Source: SKVR01 sp964491395
GTDB lineage: Bacteria; Bacteroidota; Bacteroidia; Bacteroidales; UBA7960
NCBI GenBank assembly: GCA_964491395.1
Contig: CAZBGI010000006.1
Span: forward strand, 24,640-88,639
Reading direction: 5' to 3'
Length of the DNA stretch: 64,000 bases
Shown piece by piece: positions 1 through 9,100 of the stretch. Positions within the stretch are counted from its first letter, which is position 1. Every line of letters begins with the position of its first letter. The notes beneath the pieces are model-generated. The model ran no database searches, was not told the origin of the DNA, and saw nothing but the letters and a program-made list of their open reading frames with translations. The position numbers and the translations under genes are program-made.

Positions 1-197
1 TAGGGGCACAGGGGGGGAGCCTTTCCACGGTGGCTGAAAACGGATTGAATCAGGATTGTGGATTGCTGGTGAACGCCTCCCGCAGTATTATTTTTGCCTC
101 CTCCGGAGAGGATTTCCAGCAGGCAGCAGCTGGCGAGGCTGCCAGGATGCAAAAAGAGATGGAACAATTGCTCAGAGAAAAGAAAATCATCGGTTAA
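1..197 (+). CDS. pyrF: Orotidine 5'-phosphate decarboxylase, C-terminal fragment
   Basis: This is the last 64 or so codons of a gene that begins before the window. OMP decarboxylase makes UMP in pyrimidine biosynthesis. The frame opens with VGAQGG, the phosphate-binding glycine loop near the end of type 2 PyrF, and continues with GLLVNASRSIIFAS, the conserved stretch after it. The tail is a charged helix ending KKIIG and a TAA at 195-197. A strong terminator follows 28 bp downstream. The rest of the gene cannot be seen, so the assignment rests on these two motifs only. Confidence 0.85.
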   Translation, partial: GAQGGSLSTVAENGLNQDCGLLVNASRSIIFASSGEDFQQAAAGEAARMQKEMEQLLREKKIIG

Positions 198-224
198 GTA
201 AGAGAAAGAGCCGGAACCCACAAA

Positions 225-259
225 AAAAGGCTGCCTGATGAGAAAAGGCAGCCTTTTTT
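225..259. terminator. Bidirectional terminator between pyrF and ilvE
   Basis: Twelve-base perfect inverted repeat, AAAAGGCTGCCT at 225-236 and AGGCAGCCTTTT at 246-257, with a T-run on each strand. It lies between two converging genes and can serve both. Confidence 0.9.
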
Positions 260-281
260 GTATTAGATGCAATTCAGCAAA

Positions 282-1301
282 TTAATCCAGTATGGTAACC
301 CAATTGTGGGGATCGGGTTCGATACCGTATTGAATGGCCTGCAACTTTCTGTAGAGTTTTTCAGATACAGGACCTGCTTTGCCATTCTGGCAAAACTCAT
401 AGGTCTTGCCACTTTCTCTTTCAACAATTTTTTTGATGGGCGAAATGATAGCGGCAGTACCACAGGCACCCACTTCATCAAAAGAATCCAGTTCTTCAAC
501 AGCCACAGGTCTGCGTTCCACTTCCATTCCCATATCTTTGGCCAGTTGCATCAGGCTTTTATTGGTGATGGAGGGTAAAATGGATTCTGATTTTGGGGTA
601 ATGTATTTATTGCCCTGGATGGCGAAGAAGTTGGCCGGGCCCGCTTCATCAATGTATTTCTTTTCTTTGGCTTCCAGGAATAAAACGGCAGAAAAGCCTT
701 CTGCTTTGGCTCGTTCTGTTGCTCTGAGGCTACCCGCATAATTACCACCCACTTTAATATGACCTGTGCCCAGGGGTGCTGCTCTGTCAATGTCTCTTAC
801 AATCTGCATATTTACCGGGTTAAATCCCTCCTTGAAATAAGGACCAACCGGACCCACAAATACCATGAAAAGATATTCCTTGGCCGGATTTACCCCTACC
901 TGAACACCCGTACCTATAAGCAACGGGCGGATGTAAAGGGCAGCGCCATGTCCGTATGGGGGCACATACTTTTCATTCAGTTTAACGGCCTTTACAACCA
1001 TTTCATAAAAAATATCATCGGGTACTTCAGCCATCAGGATTCCCTGTGAAGAAGAACGCATGCGTGCGGCATTGTCGTTCCATCGAAACAGCCTGATTTT
1101 GTTGTCTTTGCCACGATAAGCTTTCATCCCTTCAAAGGCTTCCTGACCATAATGCAGGCAGGTGGCAGCCATATGGATGTTGATGTGTTCTGAAGAAGAT
1201 ACCTCAATCTCGCCCCATTTGCCATCACGGTAGTAGCAGCGAACGTTGTAGTCTGTTTTAAAGTACCCAAAAGGCAGCTTTTCCCATTGTATATCTTGCA
1301 T
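282..1301 (-). CDS. ilvE: Branched-chain amino acid aminotransferase
   Basis: 339 residues, a normal length for class IV (fold type IV) PLP aminotransferases of the BCAT type. It transfers amino groups between leucine, isoleucine or valine and 2-oxoglutarate in the cytosol. Visible motifs are YGQEAFEGMKAYRG at 51-64, the PLP lysine K183 in TGHIKVGGNYAGS, and EAGPANFF at 209-216, which in this family contacts the cofactor and substrate. GACGTAA near residue 288 matches the phosphate-binding loop. It is transcribed alone, converges on pyrF and ends at the shared terminator. No Shine-Dalgarno sequence is visible before the ATG. Confidence 0.95.
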   Translation of the reverse strand: MQDIQWEKLPFGYFKTDYNVRCYYRDGKWGEIEVSSSEHINIHMAATCLHYGQEAFEGMKAYRGKDNKIRLFRWNDNAARMRSSSQGILMAEVPDDIFYEMVVKAVKLNEKYVPPYGHGAALYIRPLLIGTGVQVGVNPAKEYLFMVFVGPVGPYFKEGFNPVNMQIVRDIDRAAPLGTGHIKVGGNYAGSLRATERAKAEGFSAVLFLEAKEKKYIDEAGPANFFAIQGNKYITPKSESILPSITNKSLMQLAKDMGMEVERRPVAVEELDSFDEVGACGTAAIISPIKKIVERESGKTYEFCQNGKAGPVSEKLYRKLQAIQYGIEPDPHNWVTILD

Positions 1302-1459
1302 AACTATTCTTTTTGATTAGATGTTATAATTTGTAAGGTTCAAGTGCTAAATTATAACAAACTTTTTAATTAAAAAGAAAAAAGACCGATAATTCGAAAC
1401 TTTTTCTCAAGATTTAAGAACAGGTTAAAACTACTTTAAAATACCTATATATGGGAATG

Positions 1460-3829
1460 TTATTTGTTGGAATCCACCAGGTTATGGATAATATCGAGAA
1501 GTTTGGTTTCGTTGATGGGCTTCGATACATAATCATCCATACCAGCGCTGAGAAATCTTTCGCGGTCGCCGGGAATGGCGTAGCCTGTTATGGCAATGAT
1601 AGGGATAGGTGAAGTATTCTGTTGTTGTTGTTCTAATTCACGGATTTTGCGGGTGGTTTCGAAACCGTCCATTTTAGGCATTTGACCATCCATCAGAATA
1701 AGATCGTATTCAGCATTGCTGAATTTTTCCAGTGCTATAAGCCCGTTAGATGCCGTATCAACCATCCATCCCTGAGACTTCAGAAAGCCCGCAAGATACA
1801 ATTGATTGATGGCATCATCTTCAGCGATGAGTATTTTTAGTTTTTTATGGCTCACGTTTTCTTCGGTTTTCAGGTTATGAATATTGTTTGTTGGGTGATG
1901 GGCAGATTCGGCAACATGCGAAACTATCAGGGGAATTTCAAAAGATACCCGGCTGCCTTTGCCAAATTCACTTTCAAAAGATACCTGGCCATTCATCATT
2001 TCCACCAGGCTTTTTACGATGCTAAGACCCAGTCCGGTGCCCTGGTATTCTTTTTTTGCTGAAATATCCAGCTGACTAAAGGTTTCGAACATTTTAGAGA
2101 TATCCTCCTTTTTAACCCCAATTCCCGTGTCGATGACCTGAAATTCTATATTGGCTGTGTCAGATTTTTGCTTTTTGCAGCTTATGCGGATTTCCACTTC
2201 TCCTTTGTTGGTGAATTTTACGGCATTGCTGATAAGATTGTTGAGAATCTGTGTGATTTTCTTTTCATCGCCATACAAATTCTCGGGTGTGCCCTCTGCA
2301 ATGGAATAAGAAATAGACAAATTTTTGGCTTCCACCTGGGGAGCATACATTTGAATGGTTTGCCGGGCCACCTCCCGCAGGTTAAAGTTGGCAAATACCA
2401 AATCCACTTTCTTGGCTTCTATCTTTGAGAAGTCCAGAATATCATTCAAAATGCTCAGCAGGTTGGTTGACGAAACAGAGATAGAGTTAAGAAATTGCTT
2501 CTGATCTTCGTTTAGAGGGGTTTTAGAAAGGGTGCTGGTCATGCCGATGATAGCATTAAGAGGGTTTCTGATTTCGTGGCTCATATTGGCCAGAAATTCT
2601 GATTTGGCTTTGTTGGCTCTTTCTGCAACCTCTTTGGCTTTCAGCAGTTCTTCTTTGTCTTTTCGTTCGGTTATATCACGCGAAACGCATACAATCTCCT
2701 GTACCAGGTTGGTGTTTTGATTGTAAATAACCTGGTTGTTGGTTTCAAACCAAATGTAGGTTCCGTCTTTTTTTCTGATTCTGTAGCTTTCGATGAAAGA
2801 ATTGGTTCTGTTTTCCAGCAGGAGGATATGGTTTTTGCGGATGTTCTCCACATCATCGGCGTGTATGAGCTCATAGGCCGACCGGCCGGTAAGCTCTTCG
2901 GGAAAATAGCCCAGCAAATGGGTACAGGCCGGAGAAACATATAGGTAGGTGCGATCCCAGTTGTGTTTGGAAATCATATCGCTGGAATTTTCTGCCAGAA
3001 TTCGGTACCTTTCTTCGCTGTGCCGTATTACTTCTTCTGCCTGTTTGCGTTCGGTTATATTCCGGATGGTTCCGATAATTTTTTTGGGATTGCCGTGCTG
3101 GTCGAAAATATATTTGCAGGTAAAAGAGGCGGGAAGTTTTTGTCCGTTTTCTTTTCTTAAAAACACTTCGTAATCCGAAATAACTCCTTTCTCTTTCACC
3201 AGGTTCAAAAGACTCTCTTCTTGCTTTTTGTCGCTGAACAAAGATTGGTGCAAAATATCTTCTTTTTTCAGTGCCAGCATATTTTCAACAGAGGGAGATA
3301 TTTCCAGGACTTCACCATTTAGGGAGACCTCGAAATAAACATCCTGGATATTTTCGAAAATGCTGCGGTATTTCTCCTCGCTCTTTTTCAGGGCCAACTG
3401 AGACTCATTGAGTTTATTCTCAATATCTATATGGTTGATAACCTGCTTTATAATTGTAGGCAGCAAATCAATAAAGTTGCTGTCTTTTACCATGTAGTCA
3501 TGAGCTCCCAGCTTCATCATTTCTACTGCTGTTTTTTCATCGCCATGGCCTGTAATGATAACAAAGGGAATATCAATGTTGTCCTTGCGGAGAATCTTAA
3601 TGACCTGTTCGCCGCTCATTTCATACAATTGATAATCCAGTAAAAGGAGAATGTCGGGACCATAGTTTTCTCTAAACCACTCTATGGCTTCATTGCCCGT
3701 ATAAAACCCCCTGGTTTGATAATTGTTTTTTTGCAGGGTTTTTTGAATAAGAGTATTCAAAGCCACATCATCTTCAATAACGATGATGGTAAAATTTTCA
3801 GATATTTCTCTGTTGGAGAGGCTTTGCAT
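1460..3829 (-). CDS. Hybrid sensor histidine kinase (REC-PAS-PAS-HisKA-HATPase-REC)
   Basis: 789 residues with no membrane segment, so a cytosolic kinase. Domains in order are a receiver (13-130, acceptor D65, K115), PAS (152-262), PAS (270-390), HisKA with H418 in FLANMSHEIRNPL, HATPase (515-635, N-box NLISNAVKFT, G-box GTGLGLSIV) and a C-terminal receiver (663-785, acceptor D714 in LMDGQMPKMDG, K770). The N-terminal receiver closely resembles the one in the neighbouring receiver-cyclase gene. A receiver placed before the sensor suggests input from another kinase as well as internal phosphorelay. It has its own promoter at 3889-3920 and is the last gene of the island. Its ligand is unknown. 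Confidence 0.92.
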   Translation of the reverse strand: MQSLSNREISENFTIIVIEDDVALNTLIQKTLQKNNYQTRGFYTGNEAIEWFRENYGPDILLLLDYQLYEMSGEQVIKILRKDNIDIPFVIITGHGDEKTAVEMMKLGAHDYMVKDSNFIDLLPTIIKQVINHIDIENKLNESQLALKKSEEKYRSIFENIQDVYFEVSLNGEVLEISPSVENMLALKKEDILHQSLFSDKKQEESLLNLVKEKGVISDYEVFLRKENGQKLPASFTCKYIFDQHGNPKKIIGTIRNITERKQAEEVIRHSEERYRILAENSSDMISKHNWDRTYLYVSPACTHLLGYFPEELTGRSAYELIHADDVENIRKNHILLLENRTNSFIESYRIRKKDGTYIWFETNNQVIYNQNTNLVQEIVCVSRDITERKDKEELLKAKEVAERANKAKSEFLANMSHEIRNPLNAIIGMTSTLSKTPLNEDQKQFLNSISVSSTNLLSILNDILDFSKIEAKKVDLVFANFNLREVARQTIQMYAPQVEAKNLSISYSIAEGTPENLYGDEKKITQILNNLISNAVKFTNKGEVEIRISCKKQKSDTANIEFQVIDTGIGVKKEDISKMFETFSQLDISAKKEYQGTGLGLSIVKSLVEMMNGQVSFESEFGKGSRVSFEIPLIVSHVAESAHHPTNNIHNLKTEENVSHKKLKILIAEDDAINQLYLAGFLKSQGWMVDTASNGLIALEKFSNAEYDLILMDGQMPKMDGFETTRKIRELEQQQQNTSPIPIIAITGYAIPGDRERFLSAGMDDYVSKPINETKLLDIIHNLVDSNK

Positions 3830-3888
3830 TATGTTAAAGGTTTTTTTATCAGTGCTAAAAATTGGAAAAACTGTTATATGTAATCAGG

Positions 3889-3920
3889 CAAATTTAATAC
3901 AATCATGTTGGTTTTACAAA
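3889..3920 (-). promoter_or_regulatory. Promoter of the hybrid histidine kinase
   Basis: Minus-strand Bacteroidota-type promoter: TTTG at 3920-3917, a 20-base spacer, then TAAATTTG (complement of 3889-3896). It lies about 60 bp before the ATG at 3829. Both boxes match the consensus. Confidence 0.7.
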
Positions 3921-3948
3921 AGAAAACCTTGTTAAACCCTTTACATGG

Positions 3949-5178
3949 TTAATAATGGCGAATATCTTGCCTGATATCAAGATTTTTCATCAGCGTATGA
4001 TTGGGGATTGTGCCATGGAGTTCGGATGAAAATTCCGGTTTGAGCCGATCAACAAAATACATTTTCATTGAATAATTATTCTTAGTTAGAATATCCCCCC
4101 GCTCGCTGCAAATGAAATAGTCTTTAACCAGTTCAAAAGTTTTCTGTGAAATATTTACTTTTCCTTCTTCGCCTGCTTCAACAATTCTACTGGCAATATT
4201 TACGGCATCTCCCCAAATATCATACGCAAATTTGTTTTTACCCACAACGCCCGCCACTACTTCTCCCGTGTGTATGCCCAGGCGCAAGGTAAAACCGGGC
4301 GTTTCGCCAGTCTGTTCTTCTTTGAACTTACCAATGAATTGTTGAATTTTCAATCCTGTAAGAACAGTAATAATGGCATTGTTTTCATTTACCTCCGGTA
4401 TTCCTCCTGCACACATGTAGCAATCACCAATGGTTTTGATTTTTTCCATACCATATTGCTCAATGATTTCATCAAAGACATAAAAATAATAGTCGAGTTG
4501 GTTGACCAGTTTTATGGGAGGGCTTTTTTTGGCCAGATCCGAAAAACCGATGACATCAGCAAAAAGAATGGAAACCCTATCATATTGCCTGGGTCTGGAA
4601 TAGCCTTTATCCAGCAGTTCTTTGGCAACTGATTTGGGCAAAATACTCTGCAGTAGTTTGTCCGTTTTGGCTTTTTCGTTCTCCAGGGCTAGTTTCTGAA
4701 GGTTGATTTGTTTATTGAGTTTTTCAAGTTTAAGGGCATTTTCATGAAGTTCACGGCGAGTTTGATCCAGTTTTCTTTGCGTGTCACGTTTTTCTTTTGC
4801 CCCATGTATTGTTTTTACAATTTGCTCAATAAAATGCTTTTCTTTGATTACATAATCAATTGCTCCCAGTTTCATGAGGTTAACGGCTGATTTTTCGTCT
4901 CCGCAGCCTGTCATAATCATGAAAGGAAAGCTTTTGTTTTGTGCTTTCAGTTCCTGGACCAGTTCAATGGCATTCATGTCCTCAAGCAGGAAATCCAGCA
5001 ATAAAAAAGTATCATGGTGGATATGCCTGATGGGCTTGTCAACGTGCTGAAGCAATTCCCTGCCTGAGAAGAAACTCTTACAAGCAAAGCCCGACTTTTT
5101 TAAACTCCTTGTAATGACGTTGTTGAGCTGAGGGTCATCCTCAACAATCCATACATGTATCTCTGAACTATCAAACAT
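3949..5178 (-). CDS. Response regulator with class III adenylate cyclase output
   Basis: 409 residues. A receiver occupies 7-125 (acceptor D62, K112), a coiled coil about 128-178, and a class III nucleotide cyclase about 195-385. The metal-binding aspartates are visible as D208 in LFADVIGF and D252 in TIGDCYM. The purine-selecting pair is K248 and D320, the lysine/aspartate combination of adenylate rather than guanylate cyclases. The transition-state residues N327 and R331 lie in NIASR. All catalytic positions are intact, so it should make cAMP when its receiver is phosphorylated; that regulation is inferred. The gene starts 6 bp after the upstream receiver gene ends, so the two are probably one operon. 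Confidence 0.9.
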   Translation of the reverse strand: MFDSSEIHVWIVEDDPQLNNVITRSLKKSGFACKSFFSGRELLQHVDKPIRHIHHDTFLLLDFLLEDMNAIELVQELKAQNKSFPFMIMTGCGDEKSAVNLMKLGAIDYVIKEKHFIEQIVKTIHGAKEKRDTQRKLDQTRRELHENALKLEKLNKQINLQKLALENEKAKTDKLLQSILPKSVAKELLDKGYSRPRQYDRVSILFADVIGFSDLAKKSPPIKLVNQLDYYFYVFDEIIEQYGMEKIKTIGDCYMCAGGIPEVNENNAIITVLTGLKIQQFIGKFKEEQTGETPGFTLRLGIHTGEVVAGVVGKNKFAYDIWGDAVNIASRIVEAGEEGKVNISQKTFELVKDYFICSERGDILTKNNYSMKMYFVDRLKPEFSSELHGTIPNHTLMKNLDIRQDIRHY

Positions 5179-5184
5179 GAATAC

Positions 5185-5622
5185 TCAGTTTAGATTGGGT
5201 ACTTCTATAATTTCAAGATAATAACCCAGCCTTTTTACGATTTCGATGAATTTTTTGTAATCGATAGGTTTTACAATATAGCTGTTACAACCCAGGGAAT
5301 GACAAATATCGATCTCGTGTGGGATGTCGGTTGTGGTAATCATGATCACAGGAATTTTTTTGGTGGAAGAATGAGCTTTCAACTTTTCTAACACTTCAAT
5401 ACCATCAACCTTGGGCATTTTTATGTCGAGCAGAATAATATACCTGGTGTTGTTCTGCTTGTATTCAGCATTTTCTCCCAGAAAAAACTGCAGAACCTCT
5501 TCTCCATTCTGAAAGTGGATGATGGGACTAACCACTCCTGCTCTTTTCAGGTTCCTTTTGATAAGAAGGGCATGTCCTTCGTCATCTTCTGCAAGAATAA
5601 TGGTAATATTATTATTCATCAA
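5185..5622 (-). CDS. Single-domain response regulator (Rcp1-like)
   Basis: 145 residues consisting of one receiver domain with no output domain. The acidic pocket is AEDDE at 11-15, the acceptor is D66 in LLDIKMPKVDG, and the conserved lysine is K118 in IVKPID. The long loop before the acceptor and the LLIKRNLKRAG helix resemble the Rcp1/phytochrome-partner group. It sits 6 bp upstream of the receiver-cyclase gene in the same direction. Such stand-alone receivers usually act as phosphate shuttles or sinks, so it may connect the kinases of this island to each other. Confidence 0.9.
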   Translation of the reverse strand: MMNNNITIILAEDDEGHALLIKRNLKRAGVVSPIIHFQNGEEVLQFFLGENAEYKQNNTRYIILLDIKMPKVDGIEVLEKLKAHSSTKKIPVIMITTTDIPHEIDICHSLGCNSYIVKPIDYKKFIEIVKRLGYYLEIIEVPNLN

Positions 5623-6133
5623 TAGCTATTTGTTTCAATGAATTGCTTAATGCTATTATCCTGATTATGAATTTTTTATCCCTGAAAAATTCAGCGATTT
5701 TTCAGAATGTATGCGTAAAACGAATCAATATAGGTTATGCGCAATTGTTTTTTCATGCTATATAGACTGACTTTTCATAGCCCACTAAAGGTTTCTGCCG
5801 TAAGGAATTACTATAACCGTTGATTGATTGCCCAAAAGCACATTAGGGTTTTTACTGATAAAGACCTTTGTGCAGCACCTTTGTGTATTGATAATCAACG
5901 GTTTATTAGTTTGTTGAGTTTAGATTGAAAGTACTGCAATCAATGAGGTGAATATATCAATAATTTTTTAATTAAAATACCGTATAATTTGTATTTAGGA
6001 GGTAATATTTTATTTTCTGTACTTAGAATTCAGGTTGGCCTGGGTGAGAAGTATCTCCCTTCGAACCGTTGTTATTCCGCGAAGAAAAAAATACACACTC
6101 CCAAAATTCAAAACAAATATAGTGATTAATGCC
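5623..6133. other. 511-bp intergenic region within the signalling island
   Basis: A/T-rich sequence with no plausible gene. It holds an 11-base perfect inverted repeat, AACCGTTGATT at 5815-5825 and AATCAACGGTT at 5893-5903, and two copies of ACCTTTGTG near 5863-5885. No clear TAnnTTTG box for the minus-strand operon that starts at 5622 was found. Confidence 0.5.
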
Positions 6134-9100
6134 TTAAACACTGGCCTTTTCAAAGAACCCCATAGCTCCGATTATCTGGCCCTTATCATTTTTAATAACC
6201 TCTATGCTGTGTGTTTCAATATTTACCAGCTCCTGGCTATCTGTCTGGACGATAATGTGTTTGCATTGATGAGTATTTTTAGGATTTTCAAGCAGGAAAC
6301 AGGGAAGTTCCTCTCCGGATTTGGGTCTTTCCAAGGCCGAATAGCATTTGTTACCTATCACCTCCCTGGCTTTTAGATGGGTAATTTGTTCTGCTTTGTG
6401 GTTCCAGGTAGTGATGGTGCTTGTACTGTCAAGGGTAAATATTCCGGTATCAATAAGGCTGCTGATGGTTGTCAGTTGTTTGGTCATCAGGTCAAGGTTG
6501 AAATGCTGACCCGAAGTGCAATCAATAGACATTACCACTTCTGAGACTTCATGATTGTGGTCAAAAGCGGGCGAAGCAGTAATAAACAGGTTTGCTTTGT
6601 TTTTATTTGAATCGGCAAAGGTATACTGCTGGTTATAAACCGTTTTACCGGACTTTACTACCTTGTTGATTACGTTGTCTCCCTGGTTTGAAGCGGCAAG
6701 TGGTTGGATGGGGATTTCATCAAAAGAAAAACCTCTCTGTATTTTTGCTTCGGAAATTTTTAAAAGCTGCATGGCCAGTTTGTTGGCAAAAGTGATTTTC
6801 CCTTTGCTATCGGTCATGATTTTTGCATTGGGACTGTTTTGCAGGATCCGGATTAACAATTCATGCTCCCGAATGAGCTTTTCTTCATATTCGCGTTTGT
6901 GGGTAATATCCAGTAATGTACATACCACGCCGTCCACCTCATGGTTCTCGTTGAAAATAGGCGAGCCATTGATGCTGAGGGTTTTCCTGGTTCCCTCAGG
7001 CCATTCTATGTTATGAATGACCTCATAAACCGGTTGCCCGCTATTTTTAATAATGATGAAGGGCAATTTCTCGTCCGCAAACTCTTTGCCTTGTTCATCA
7101 GTAATCTTCCAGTCGGGGGTGTTGTAGTTTCTTTTTGTTATTTCATTTTTGGTAATTCCCAGTACTTTCTCTGCCATATGATTGGCATAGGTAATTTTTC
7201 CATTTTTATCCAGAATCGTACTTGCAACAGGGCTGTTGTCTAATACTGATATCAGCAGGTTCGATTTCTGTTGCAATTGTTCTTCAAACTTTTTTCTTTC
7301 GGTAATATCAAAAAAGGTTATGACTAGACCGTCAATAGCATTTTCGAGGGTACGATAGGGGAGGATGCGCATCAAAAACCAGTTGTTTTTCTTTCCTTTC
7401 ACTTCCACCTCTTTTGTTACCAGGGTTCTGAGAACATTTTCGATATCTTCCAGGAAATTGGTATAGAGAGTATTGTGCGATATATGATGAATAGGTCTTC
7501 CGATATCCATTTCCAGGATATTGATGGCAGAGGTCACGGCAGGGGTAAACTTCCGGATGTTCAGTTTCCTGTCAAGAAAAACCGTTCCAATATTGGTGTT
7601 TTTAAGTAGGTTATTGATATCATTGTTGAGCTGGGTAAGGATATCAATTTTATTCTGGTATTCACTGTTGACTGTGTACAGTTCTTCATTTACCGATTGC
7701 AATTCTTCATTGGTTGACTGGAGTTCTTCATTGGAAGAAATCAACTCCTCATTGGTAGCCTGAAGTTCTTCATTGGAAGTGCCCAACTCTTCAATGGTGG
7801 CCTGCAGGTTCTCTTTGGTGTATTTTAATTCAAGTTCGAGATCTTTAATTTGTTGGTTGGTATCGTATTCAATGCTTTGGTTTTCAGTATCTTTGATGAG
7901 CGTTTTGATAGATTGCTGTTCTTCAAATGCAATAAAGAGTAATCTACGTGATTTTATCCTTTCACCAAAAGGTTTTATCTTGATGTTAAGTTGAATAATT
8001 TCACTTTTCTCCCGCAACTTGAGATCATTATAGAGTATCTCTTTGTTCTCCTTTAAGCATTTGTGCAAGGCAATGGAAAGTGCCGTGCTGATATCTTTTC
8101 GTACCAGAGAAAGGATATCAAGACTGGCCTTGCCTGCAGGTAATTTGATATACCTGTTTACATCTTTAAGAATATGGACAATTTCAAAATTGTCATCTAC
8201 AATTACTGAAGGAGGGAGGAATTCTTCAATAATGGTATTGTAAATATTTTCTGTAAGGACTGAAGTTGAATTACTCTTCACCGAAATTTCAGGAAGCTGC
8301 GGGGTGGTTTTGGTTTTGTTAAGAGAGGGTATGAGAAAGTCTCCAATGTTGTCATTGGAAAAATTGTCTTTGAATGCATAAATCTTCCATTTTGTATTGA
8401 TGGTATCAAAGTTCCTTGATAGATCTCCCAATGATTCGCTGGAGCCCAAAAACAAGTATCCATTTTGGTGCAGGGAGAAATGGAAAAGGGACAAAACTCT
8501 TTTCTGCATCAGAGGTTTCAGATAGATGAGCATGTTTCGGCAACTGATGAGGTCTATCTTTGAAAATGGGGGATCTTTGATAATATTATGGGTGGCAAAT
8601 ATTACCATTTTCCGGATGTTCTCGTTGATCTGGTATCCTTTGTCTTTTTTAACGAAGAACTTTTTCAGCCTTTCTAAACTCACATCCGTCACGATGCTTT
8701 CAGGATAAAATCCCATGCTGCCATATTCAATAGACTCTTTATCCAGGTCGGTGGCGAATATTTTAATATCATGGTTGTGGCCACTTTTTTCGATCTGTTC
8801 ACTCAGAAGCATGGCCAGGCTATAAGCTTCCTCTCCCGTGCTGCACCCCACACTCCACATACGAATGGGTTCATCCTTATCTTTATTTTTAACTATAGCC
8901 GGAATAACCTGTTCTTTGAGAATATCGAAGCTGTCTGAATCACGGAAAAATTTGGTCACCCCAATGAGTAGTTCTTTGTAAAGGATATTAACTTCTTTGG
9001 GAGATTGCTCTAAAAAAGTGACATAATCTTCATAACTTGAAATCTGGTTGATGCTGATGCGTCTCTCTAGTCGTCGGATAATGGTATTGGGCTTATAGTA

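Noticed and set aside
7667..7807. Apparent short tandem DNA repeat
   Set aside because: It encodes the heptad coiled coil of the CheB-CheR-PAS protein; the periodicity is 21 bp and comes from protein structure.
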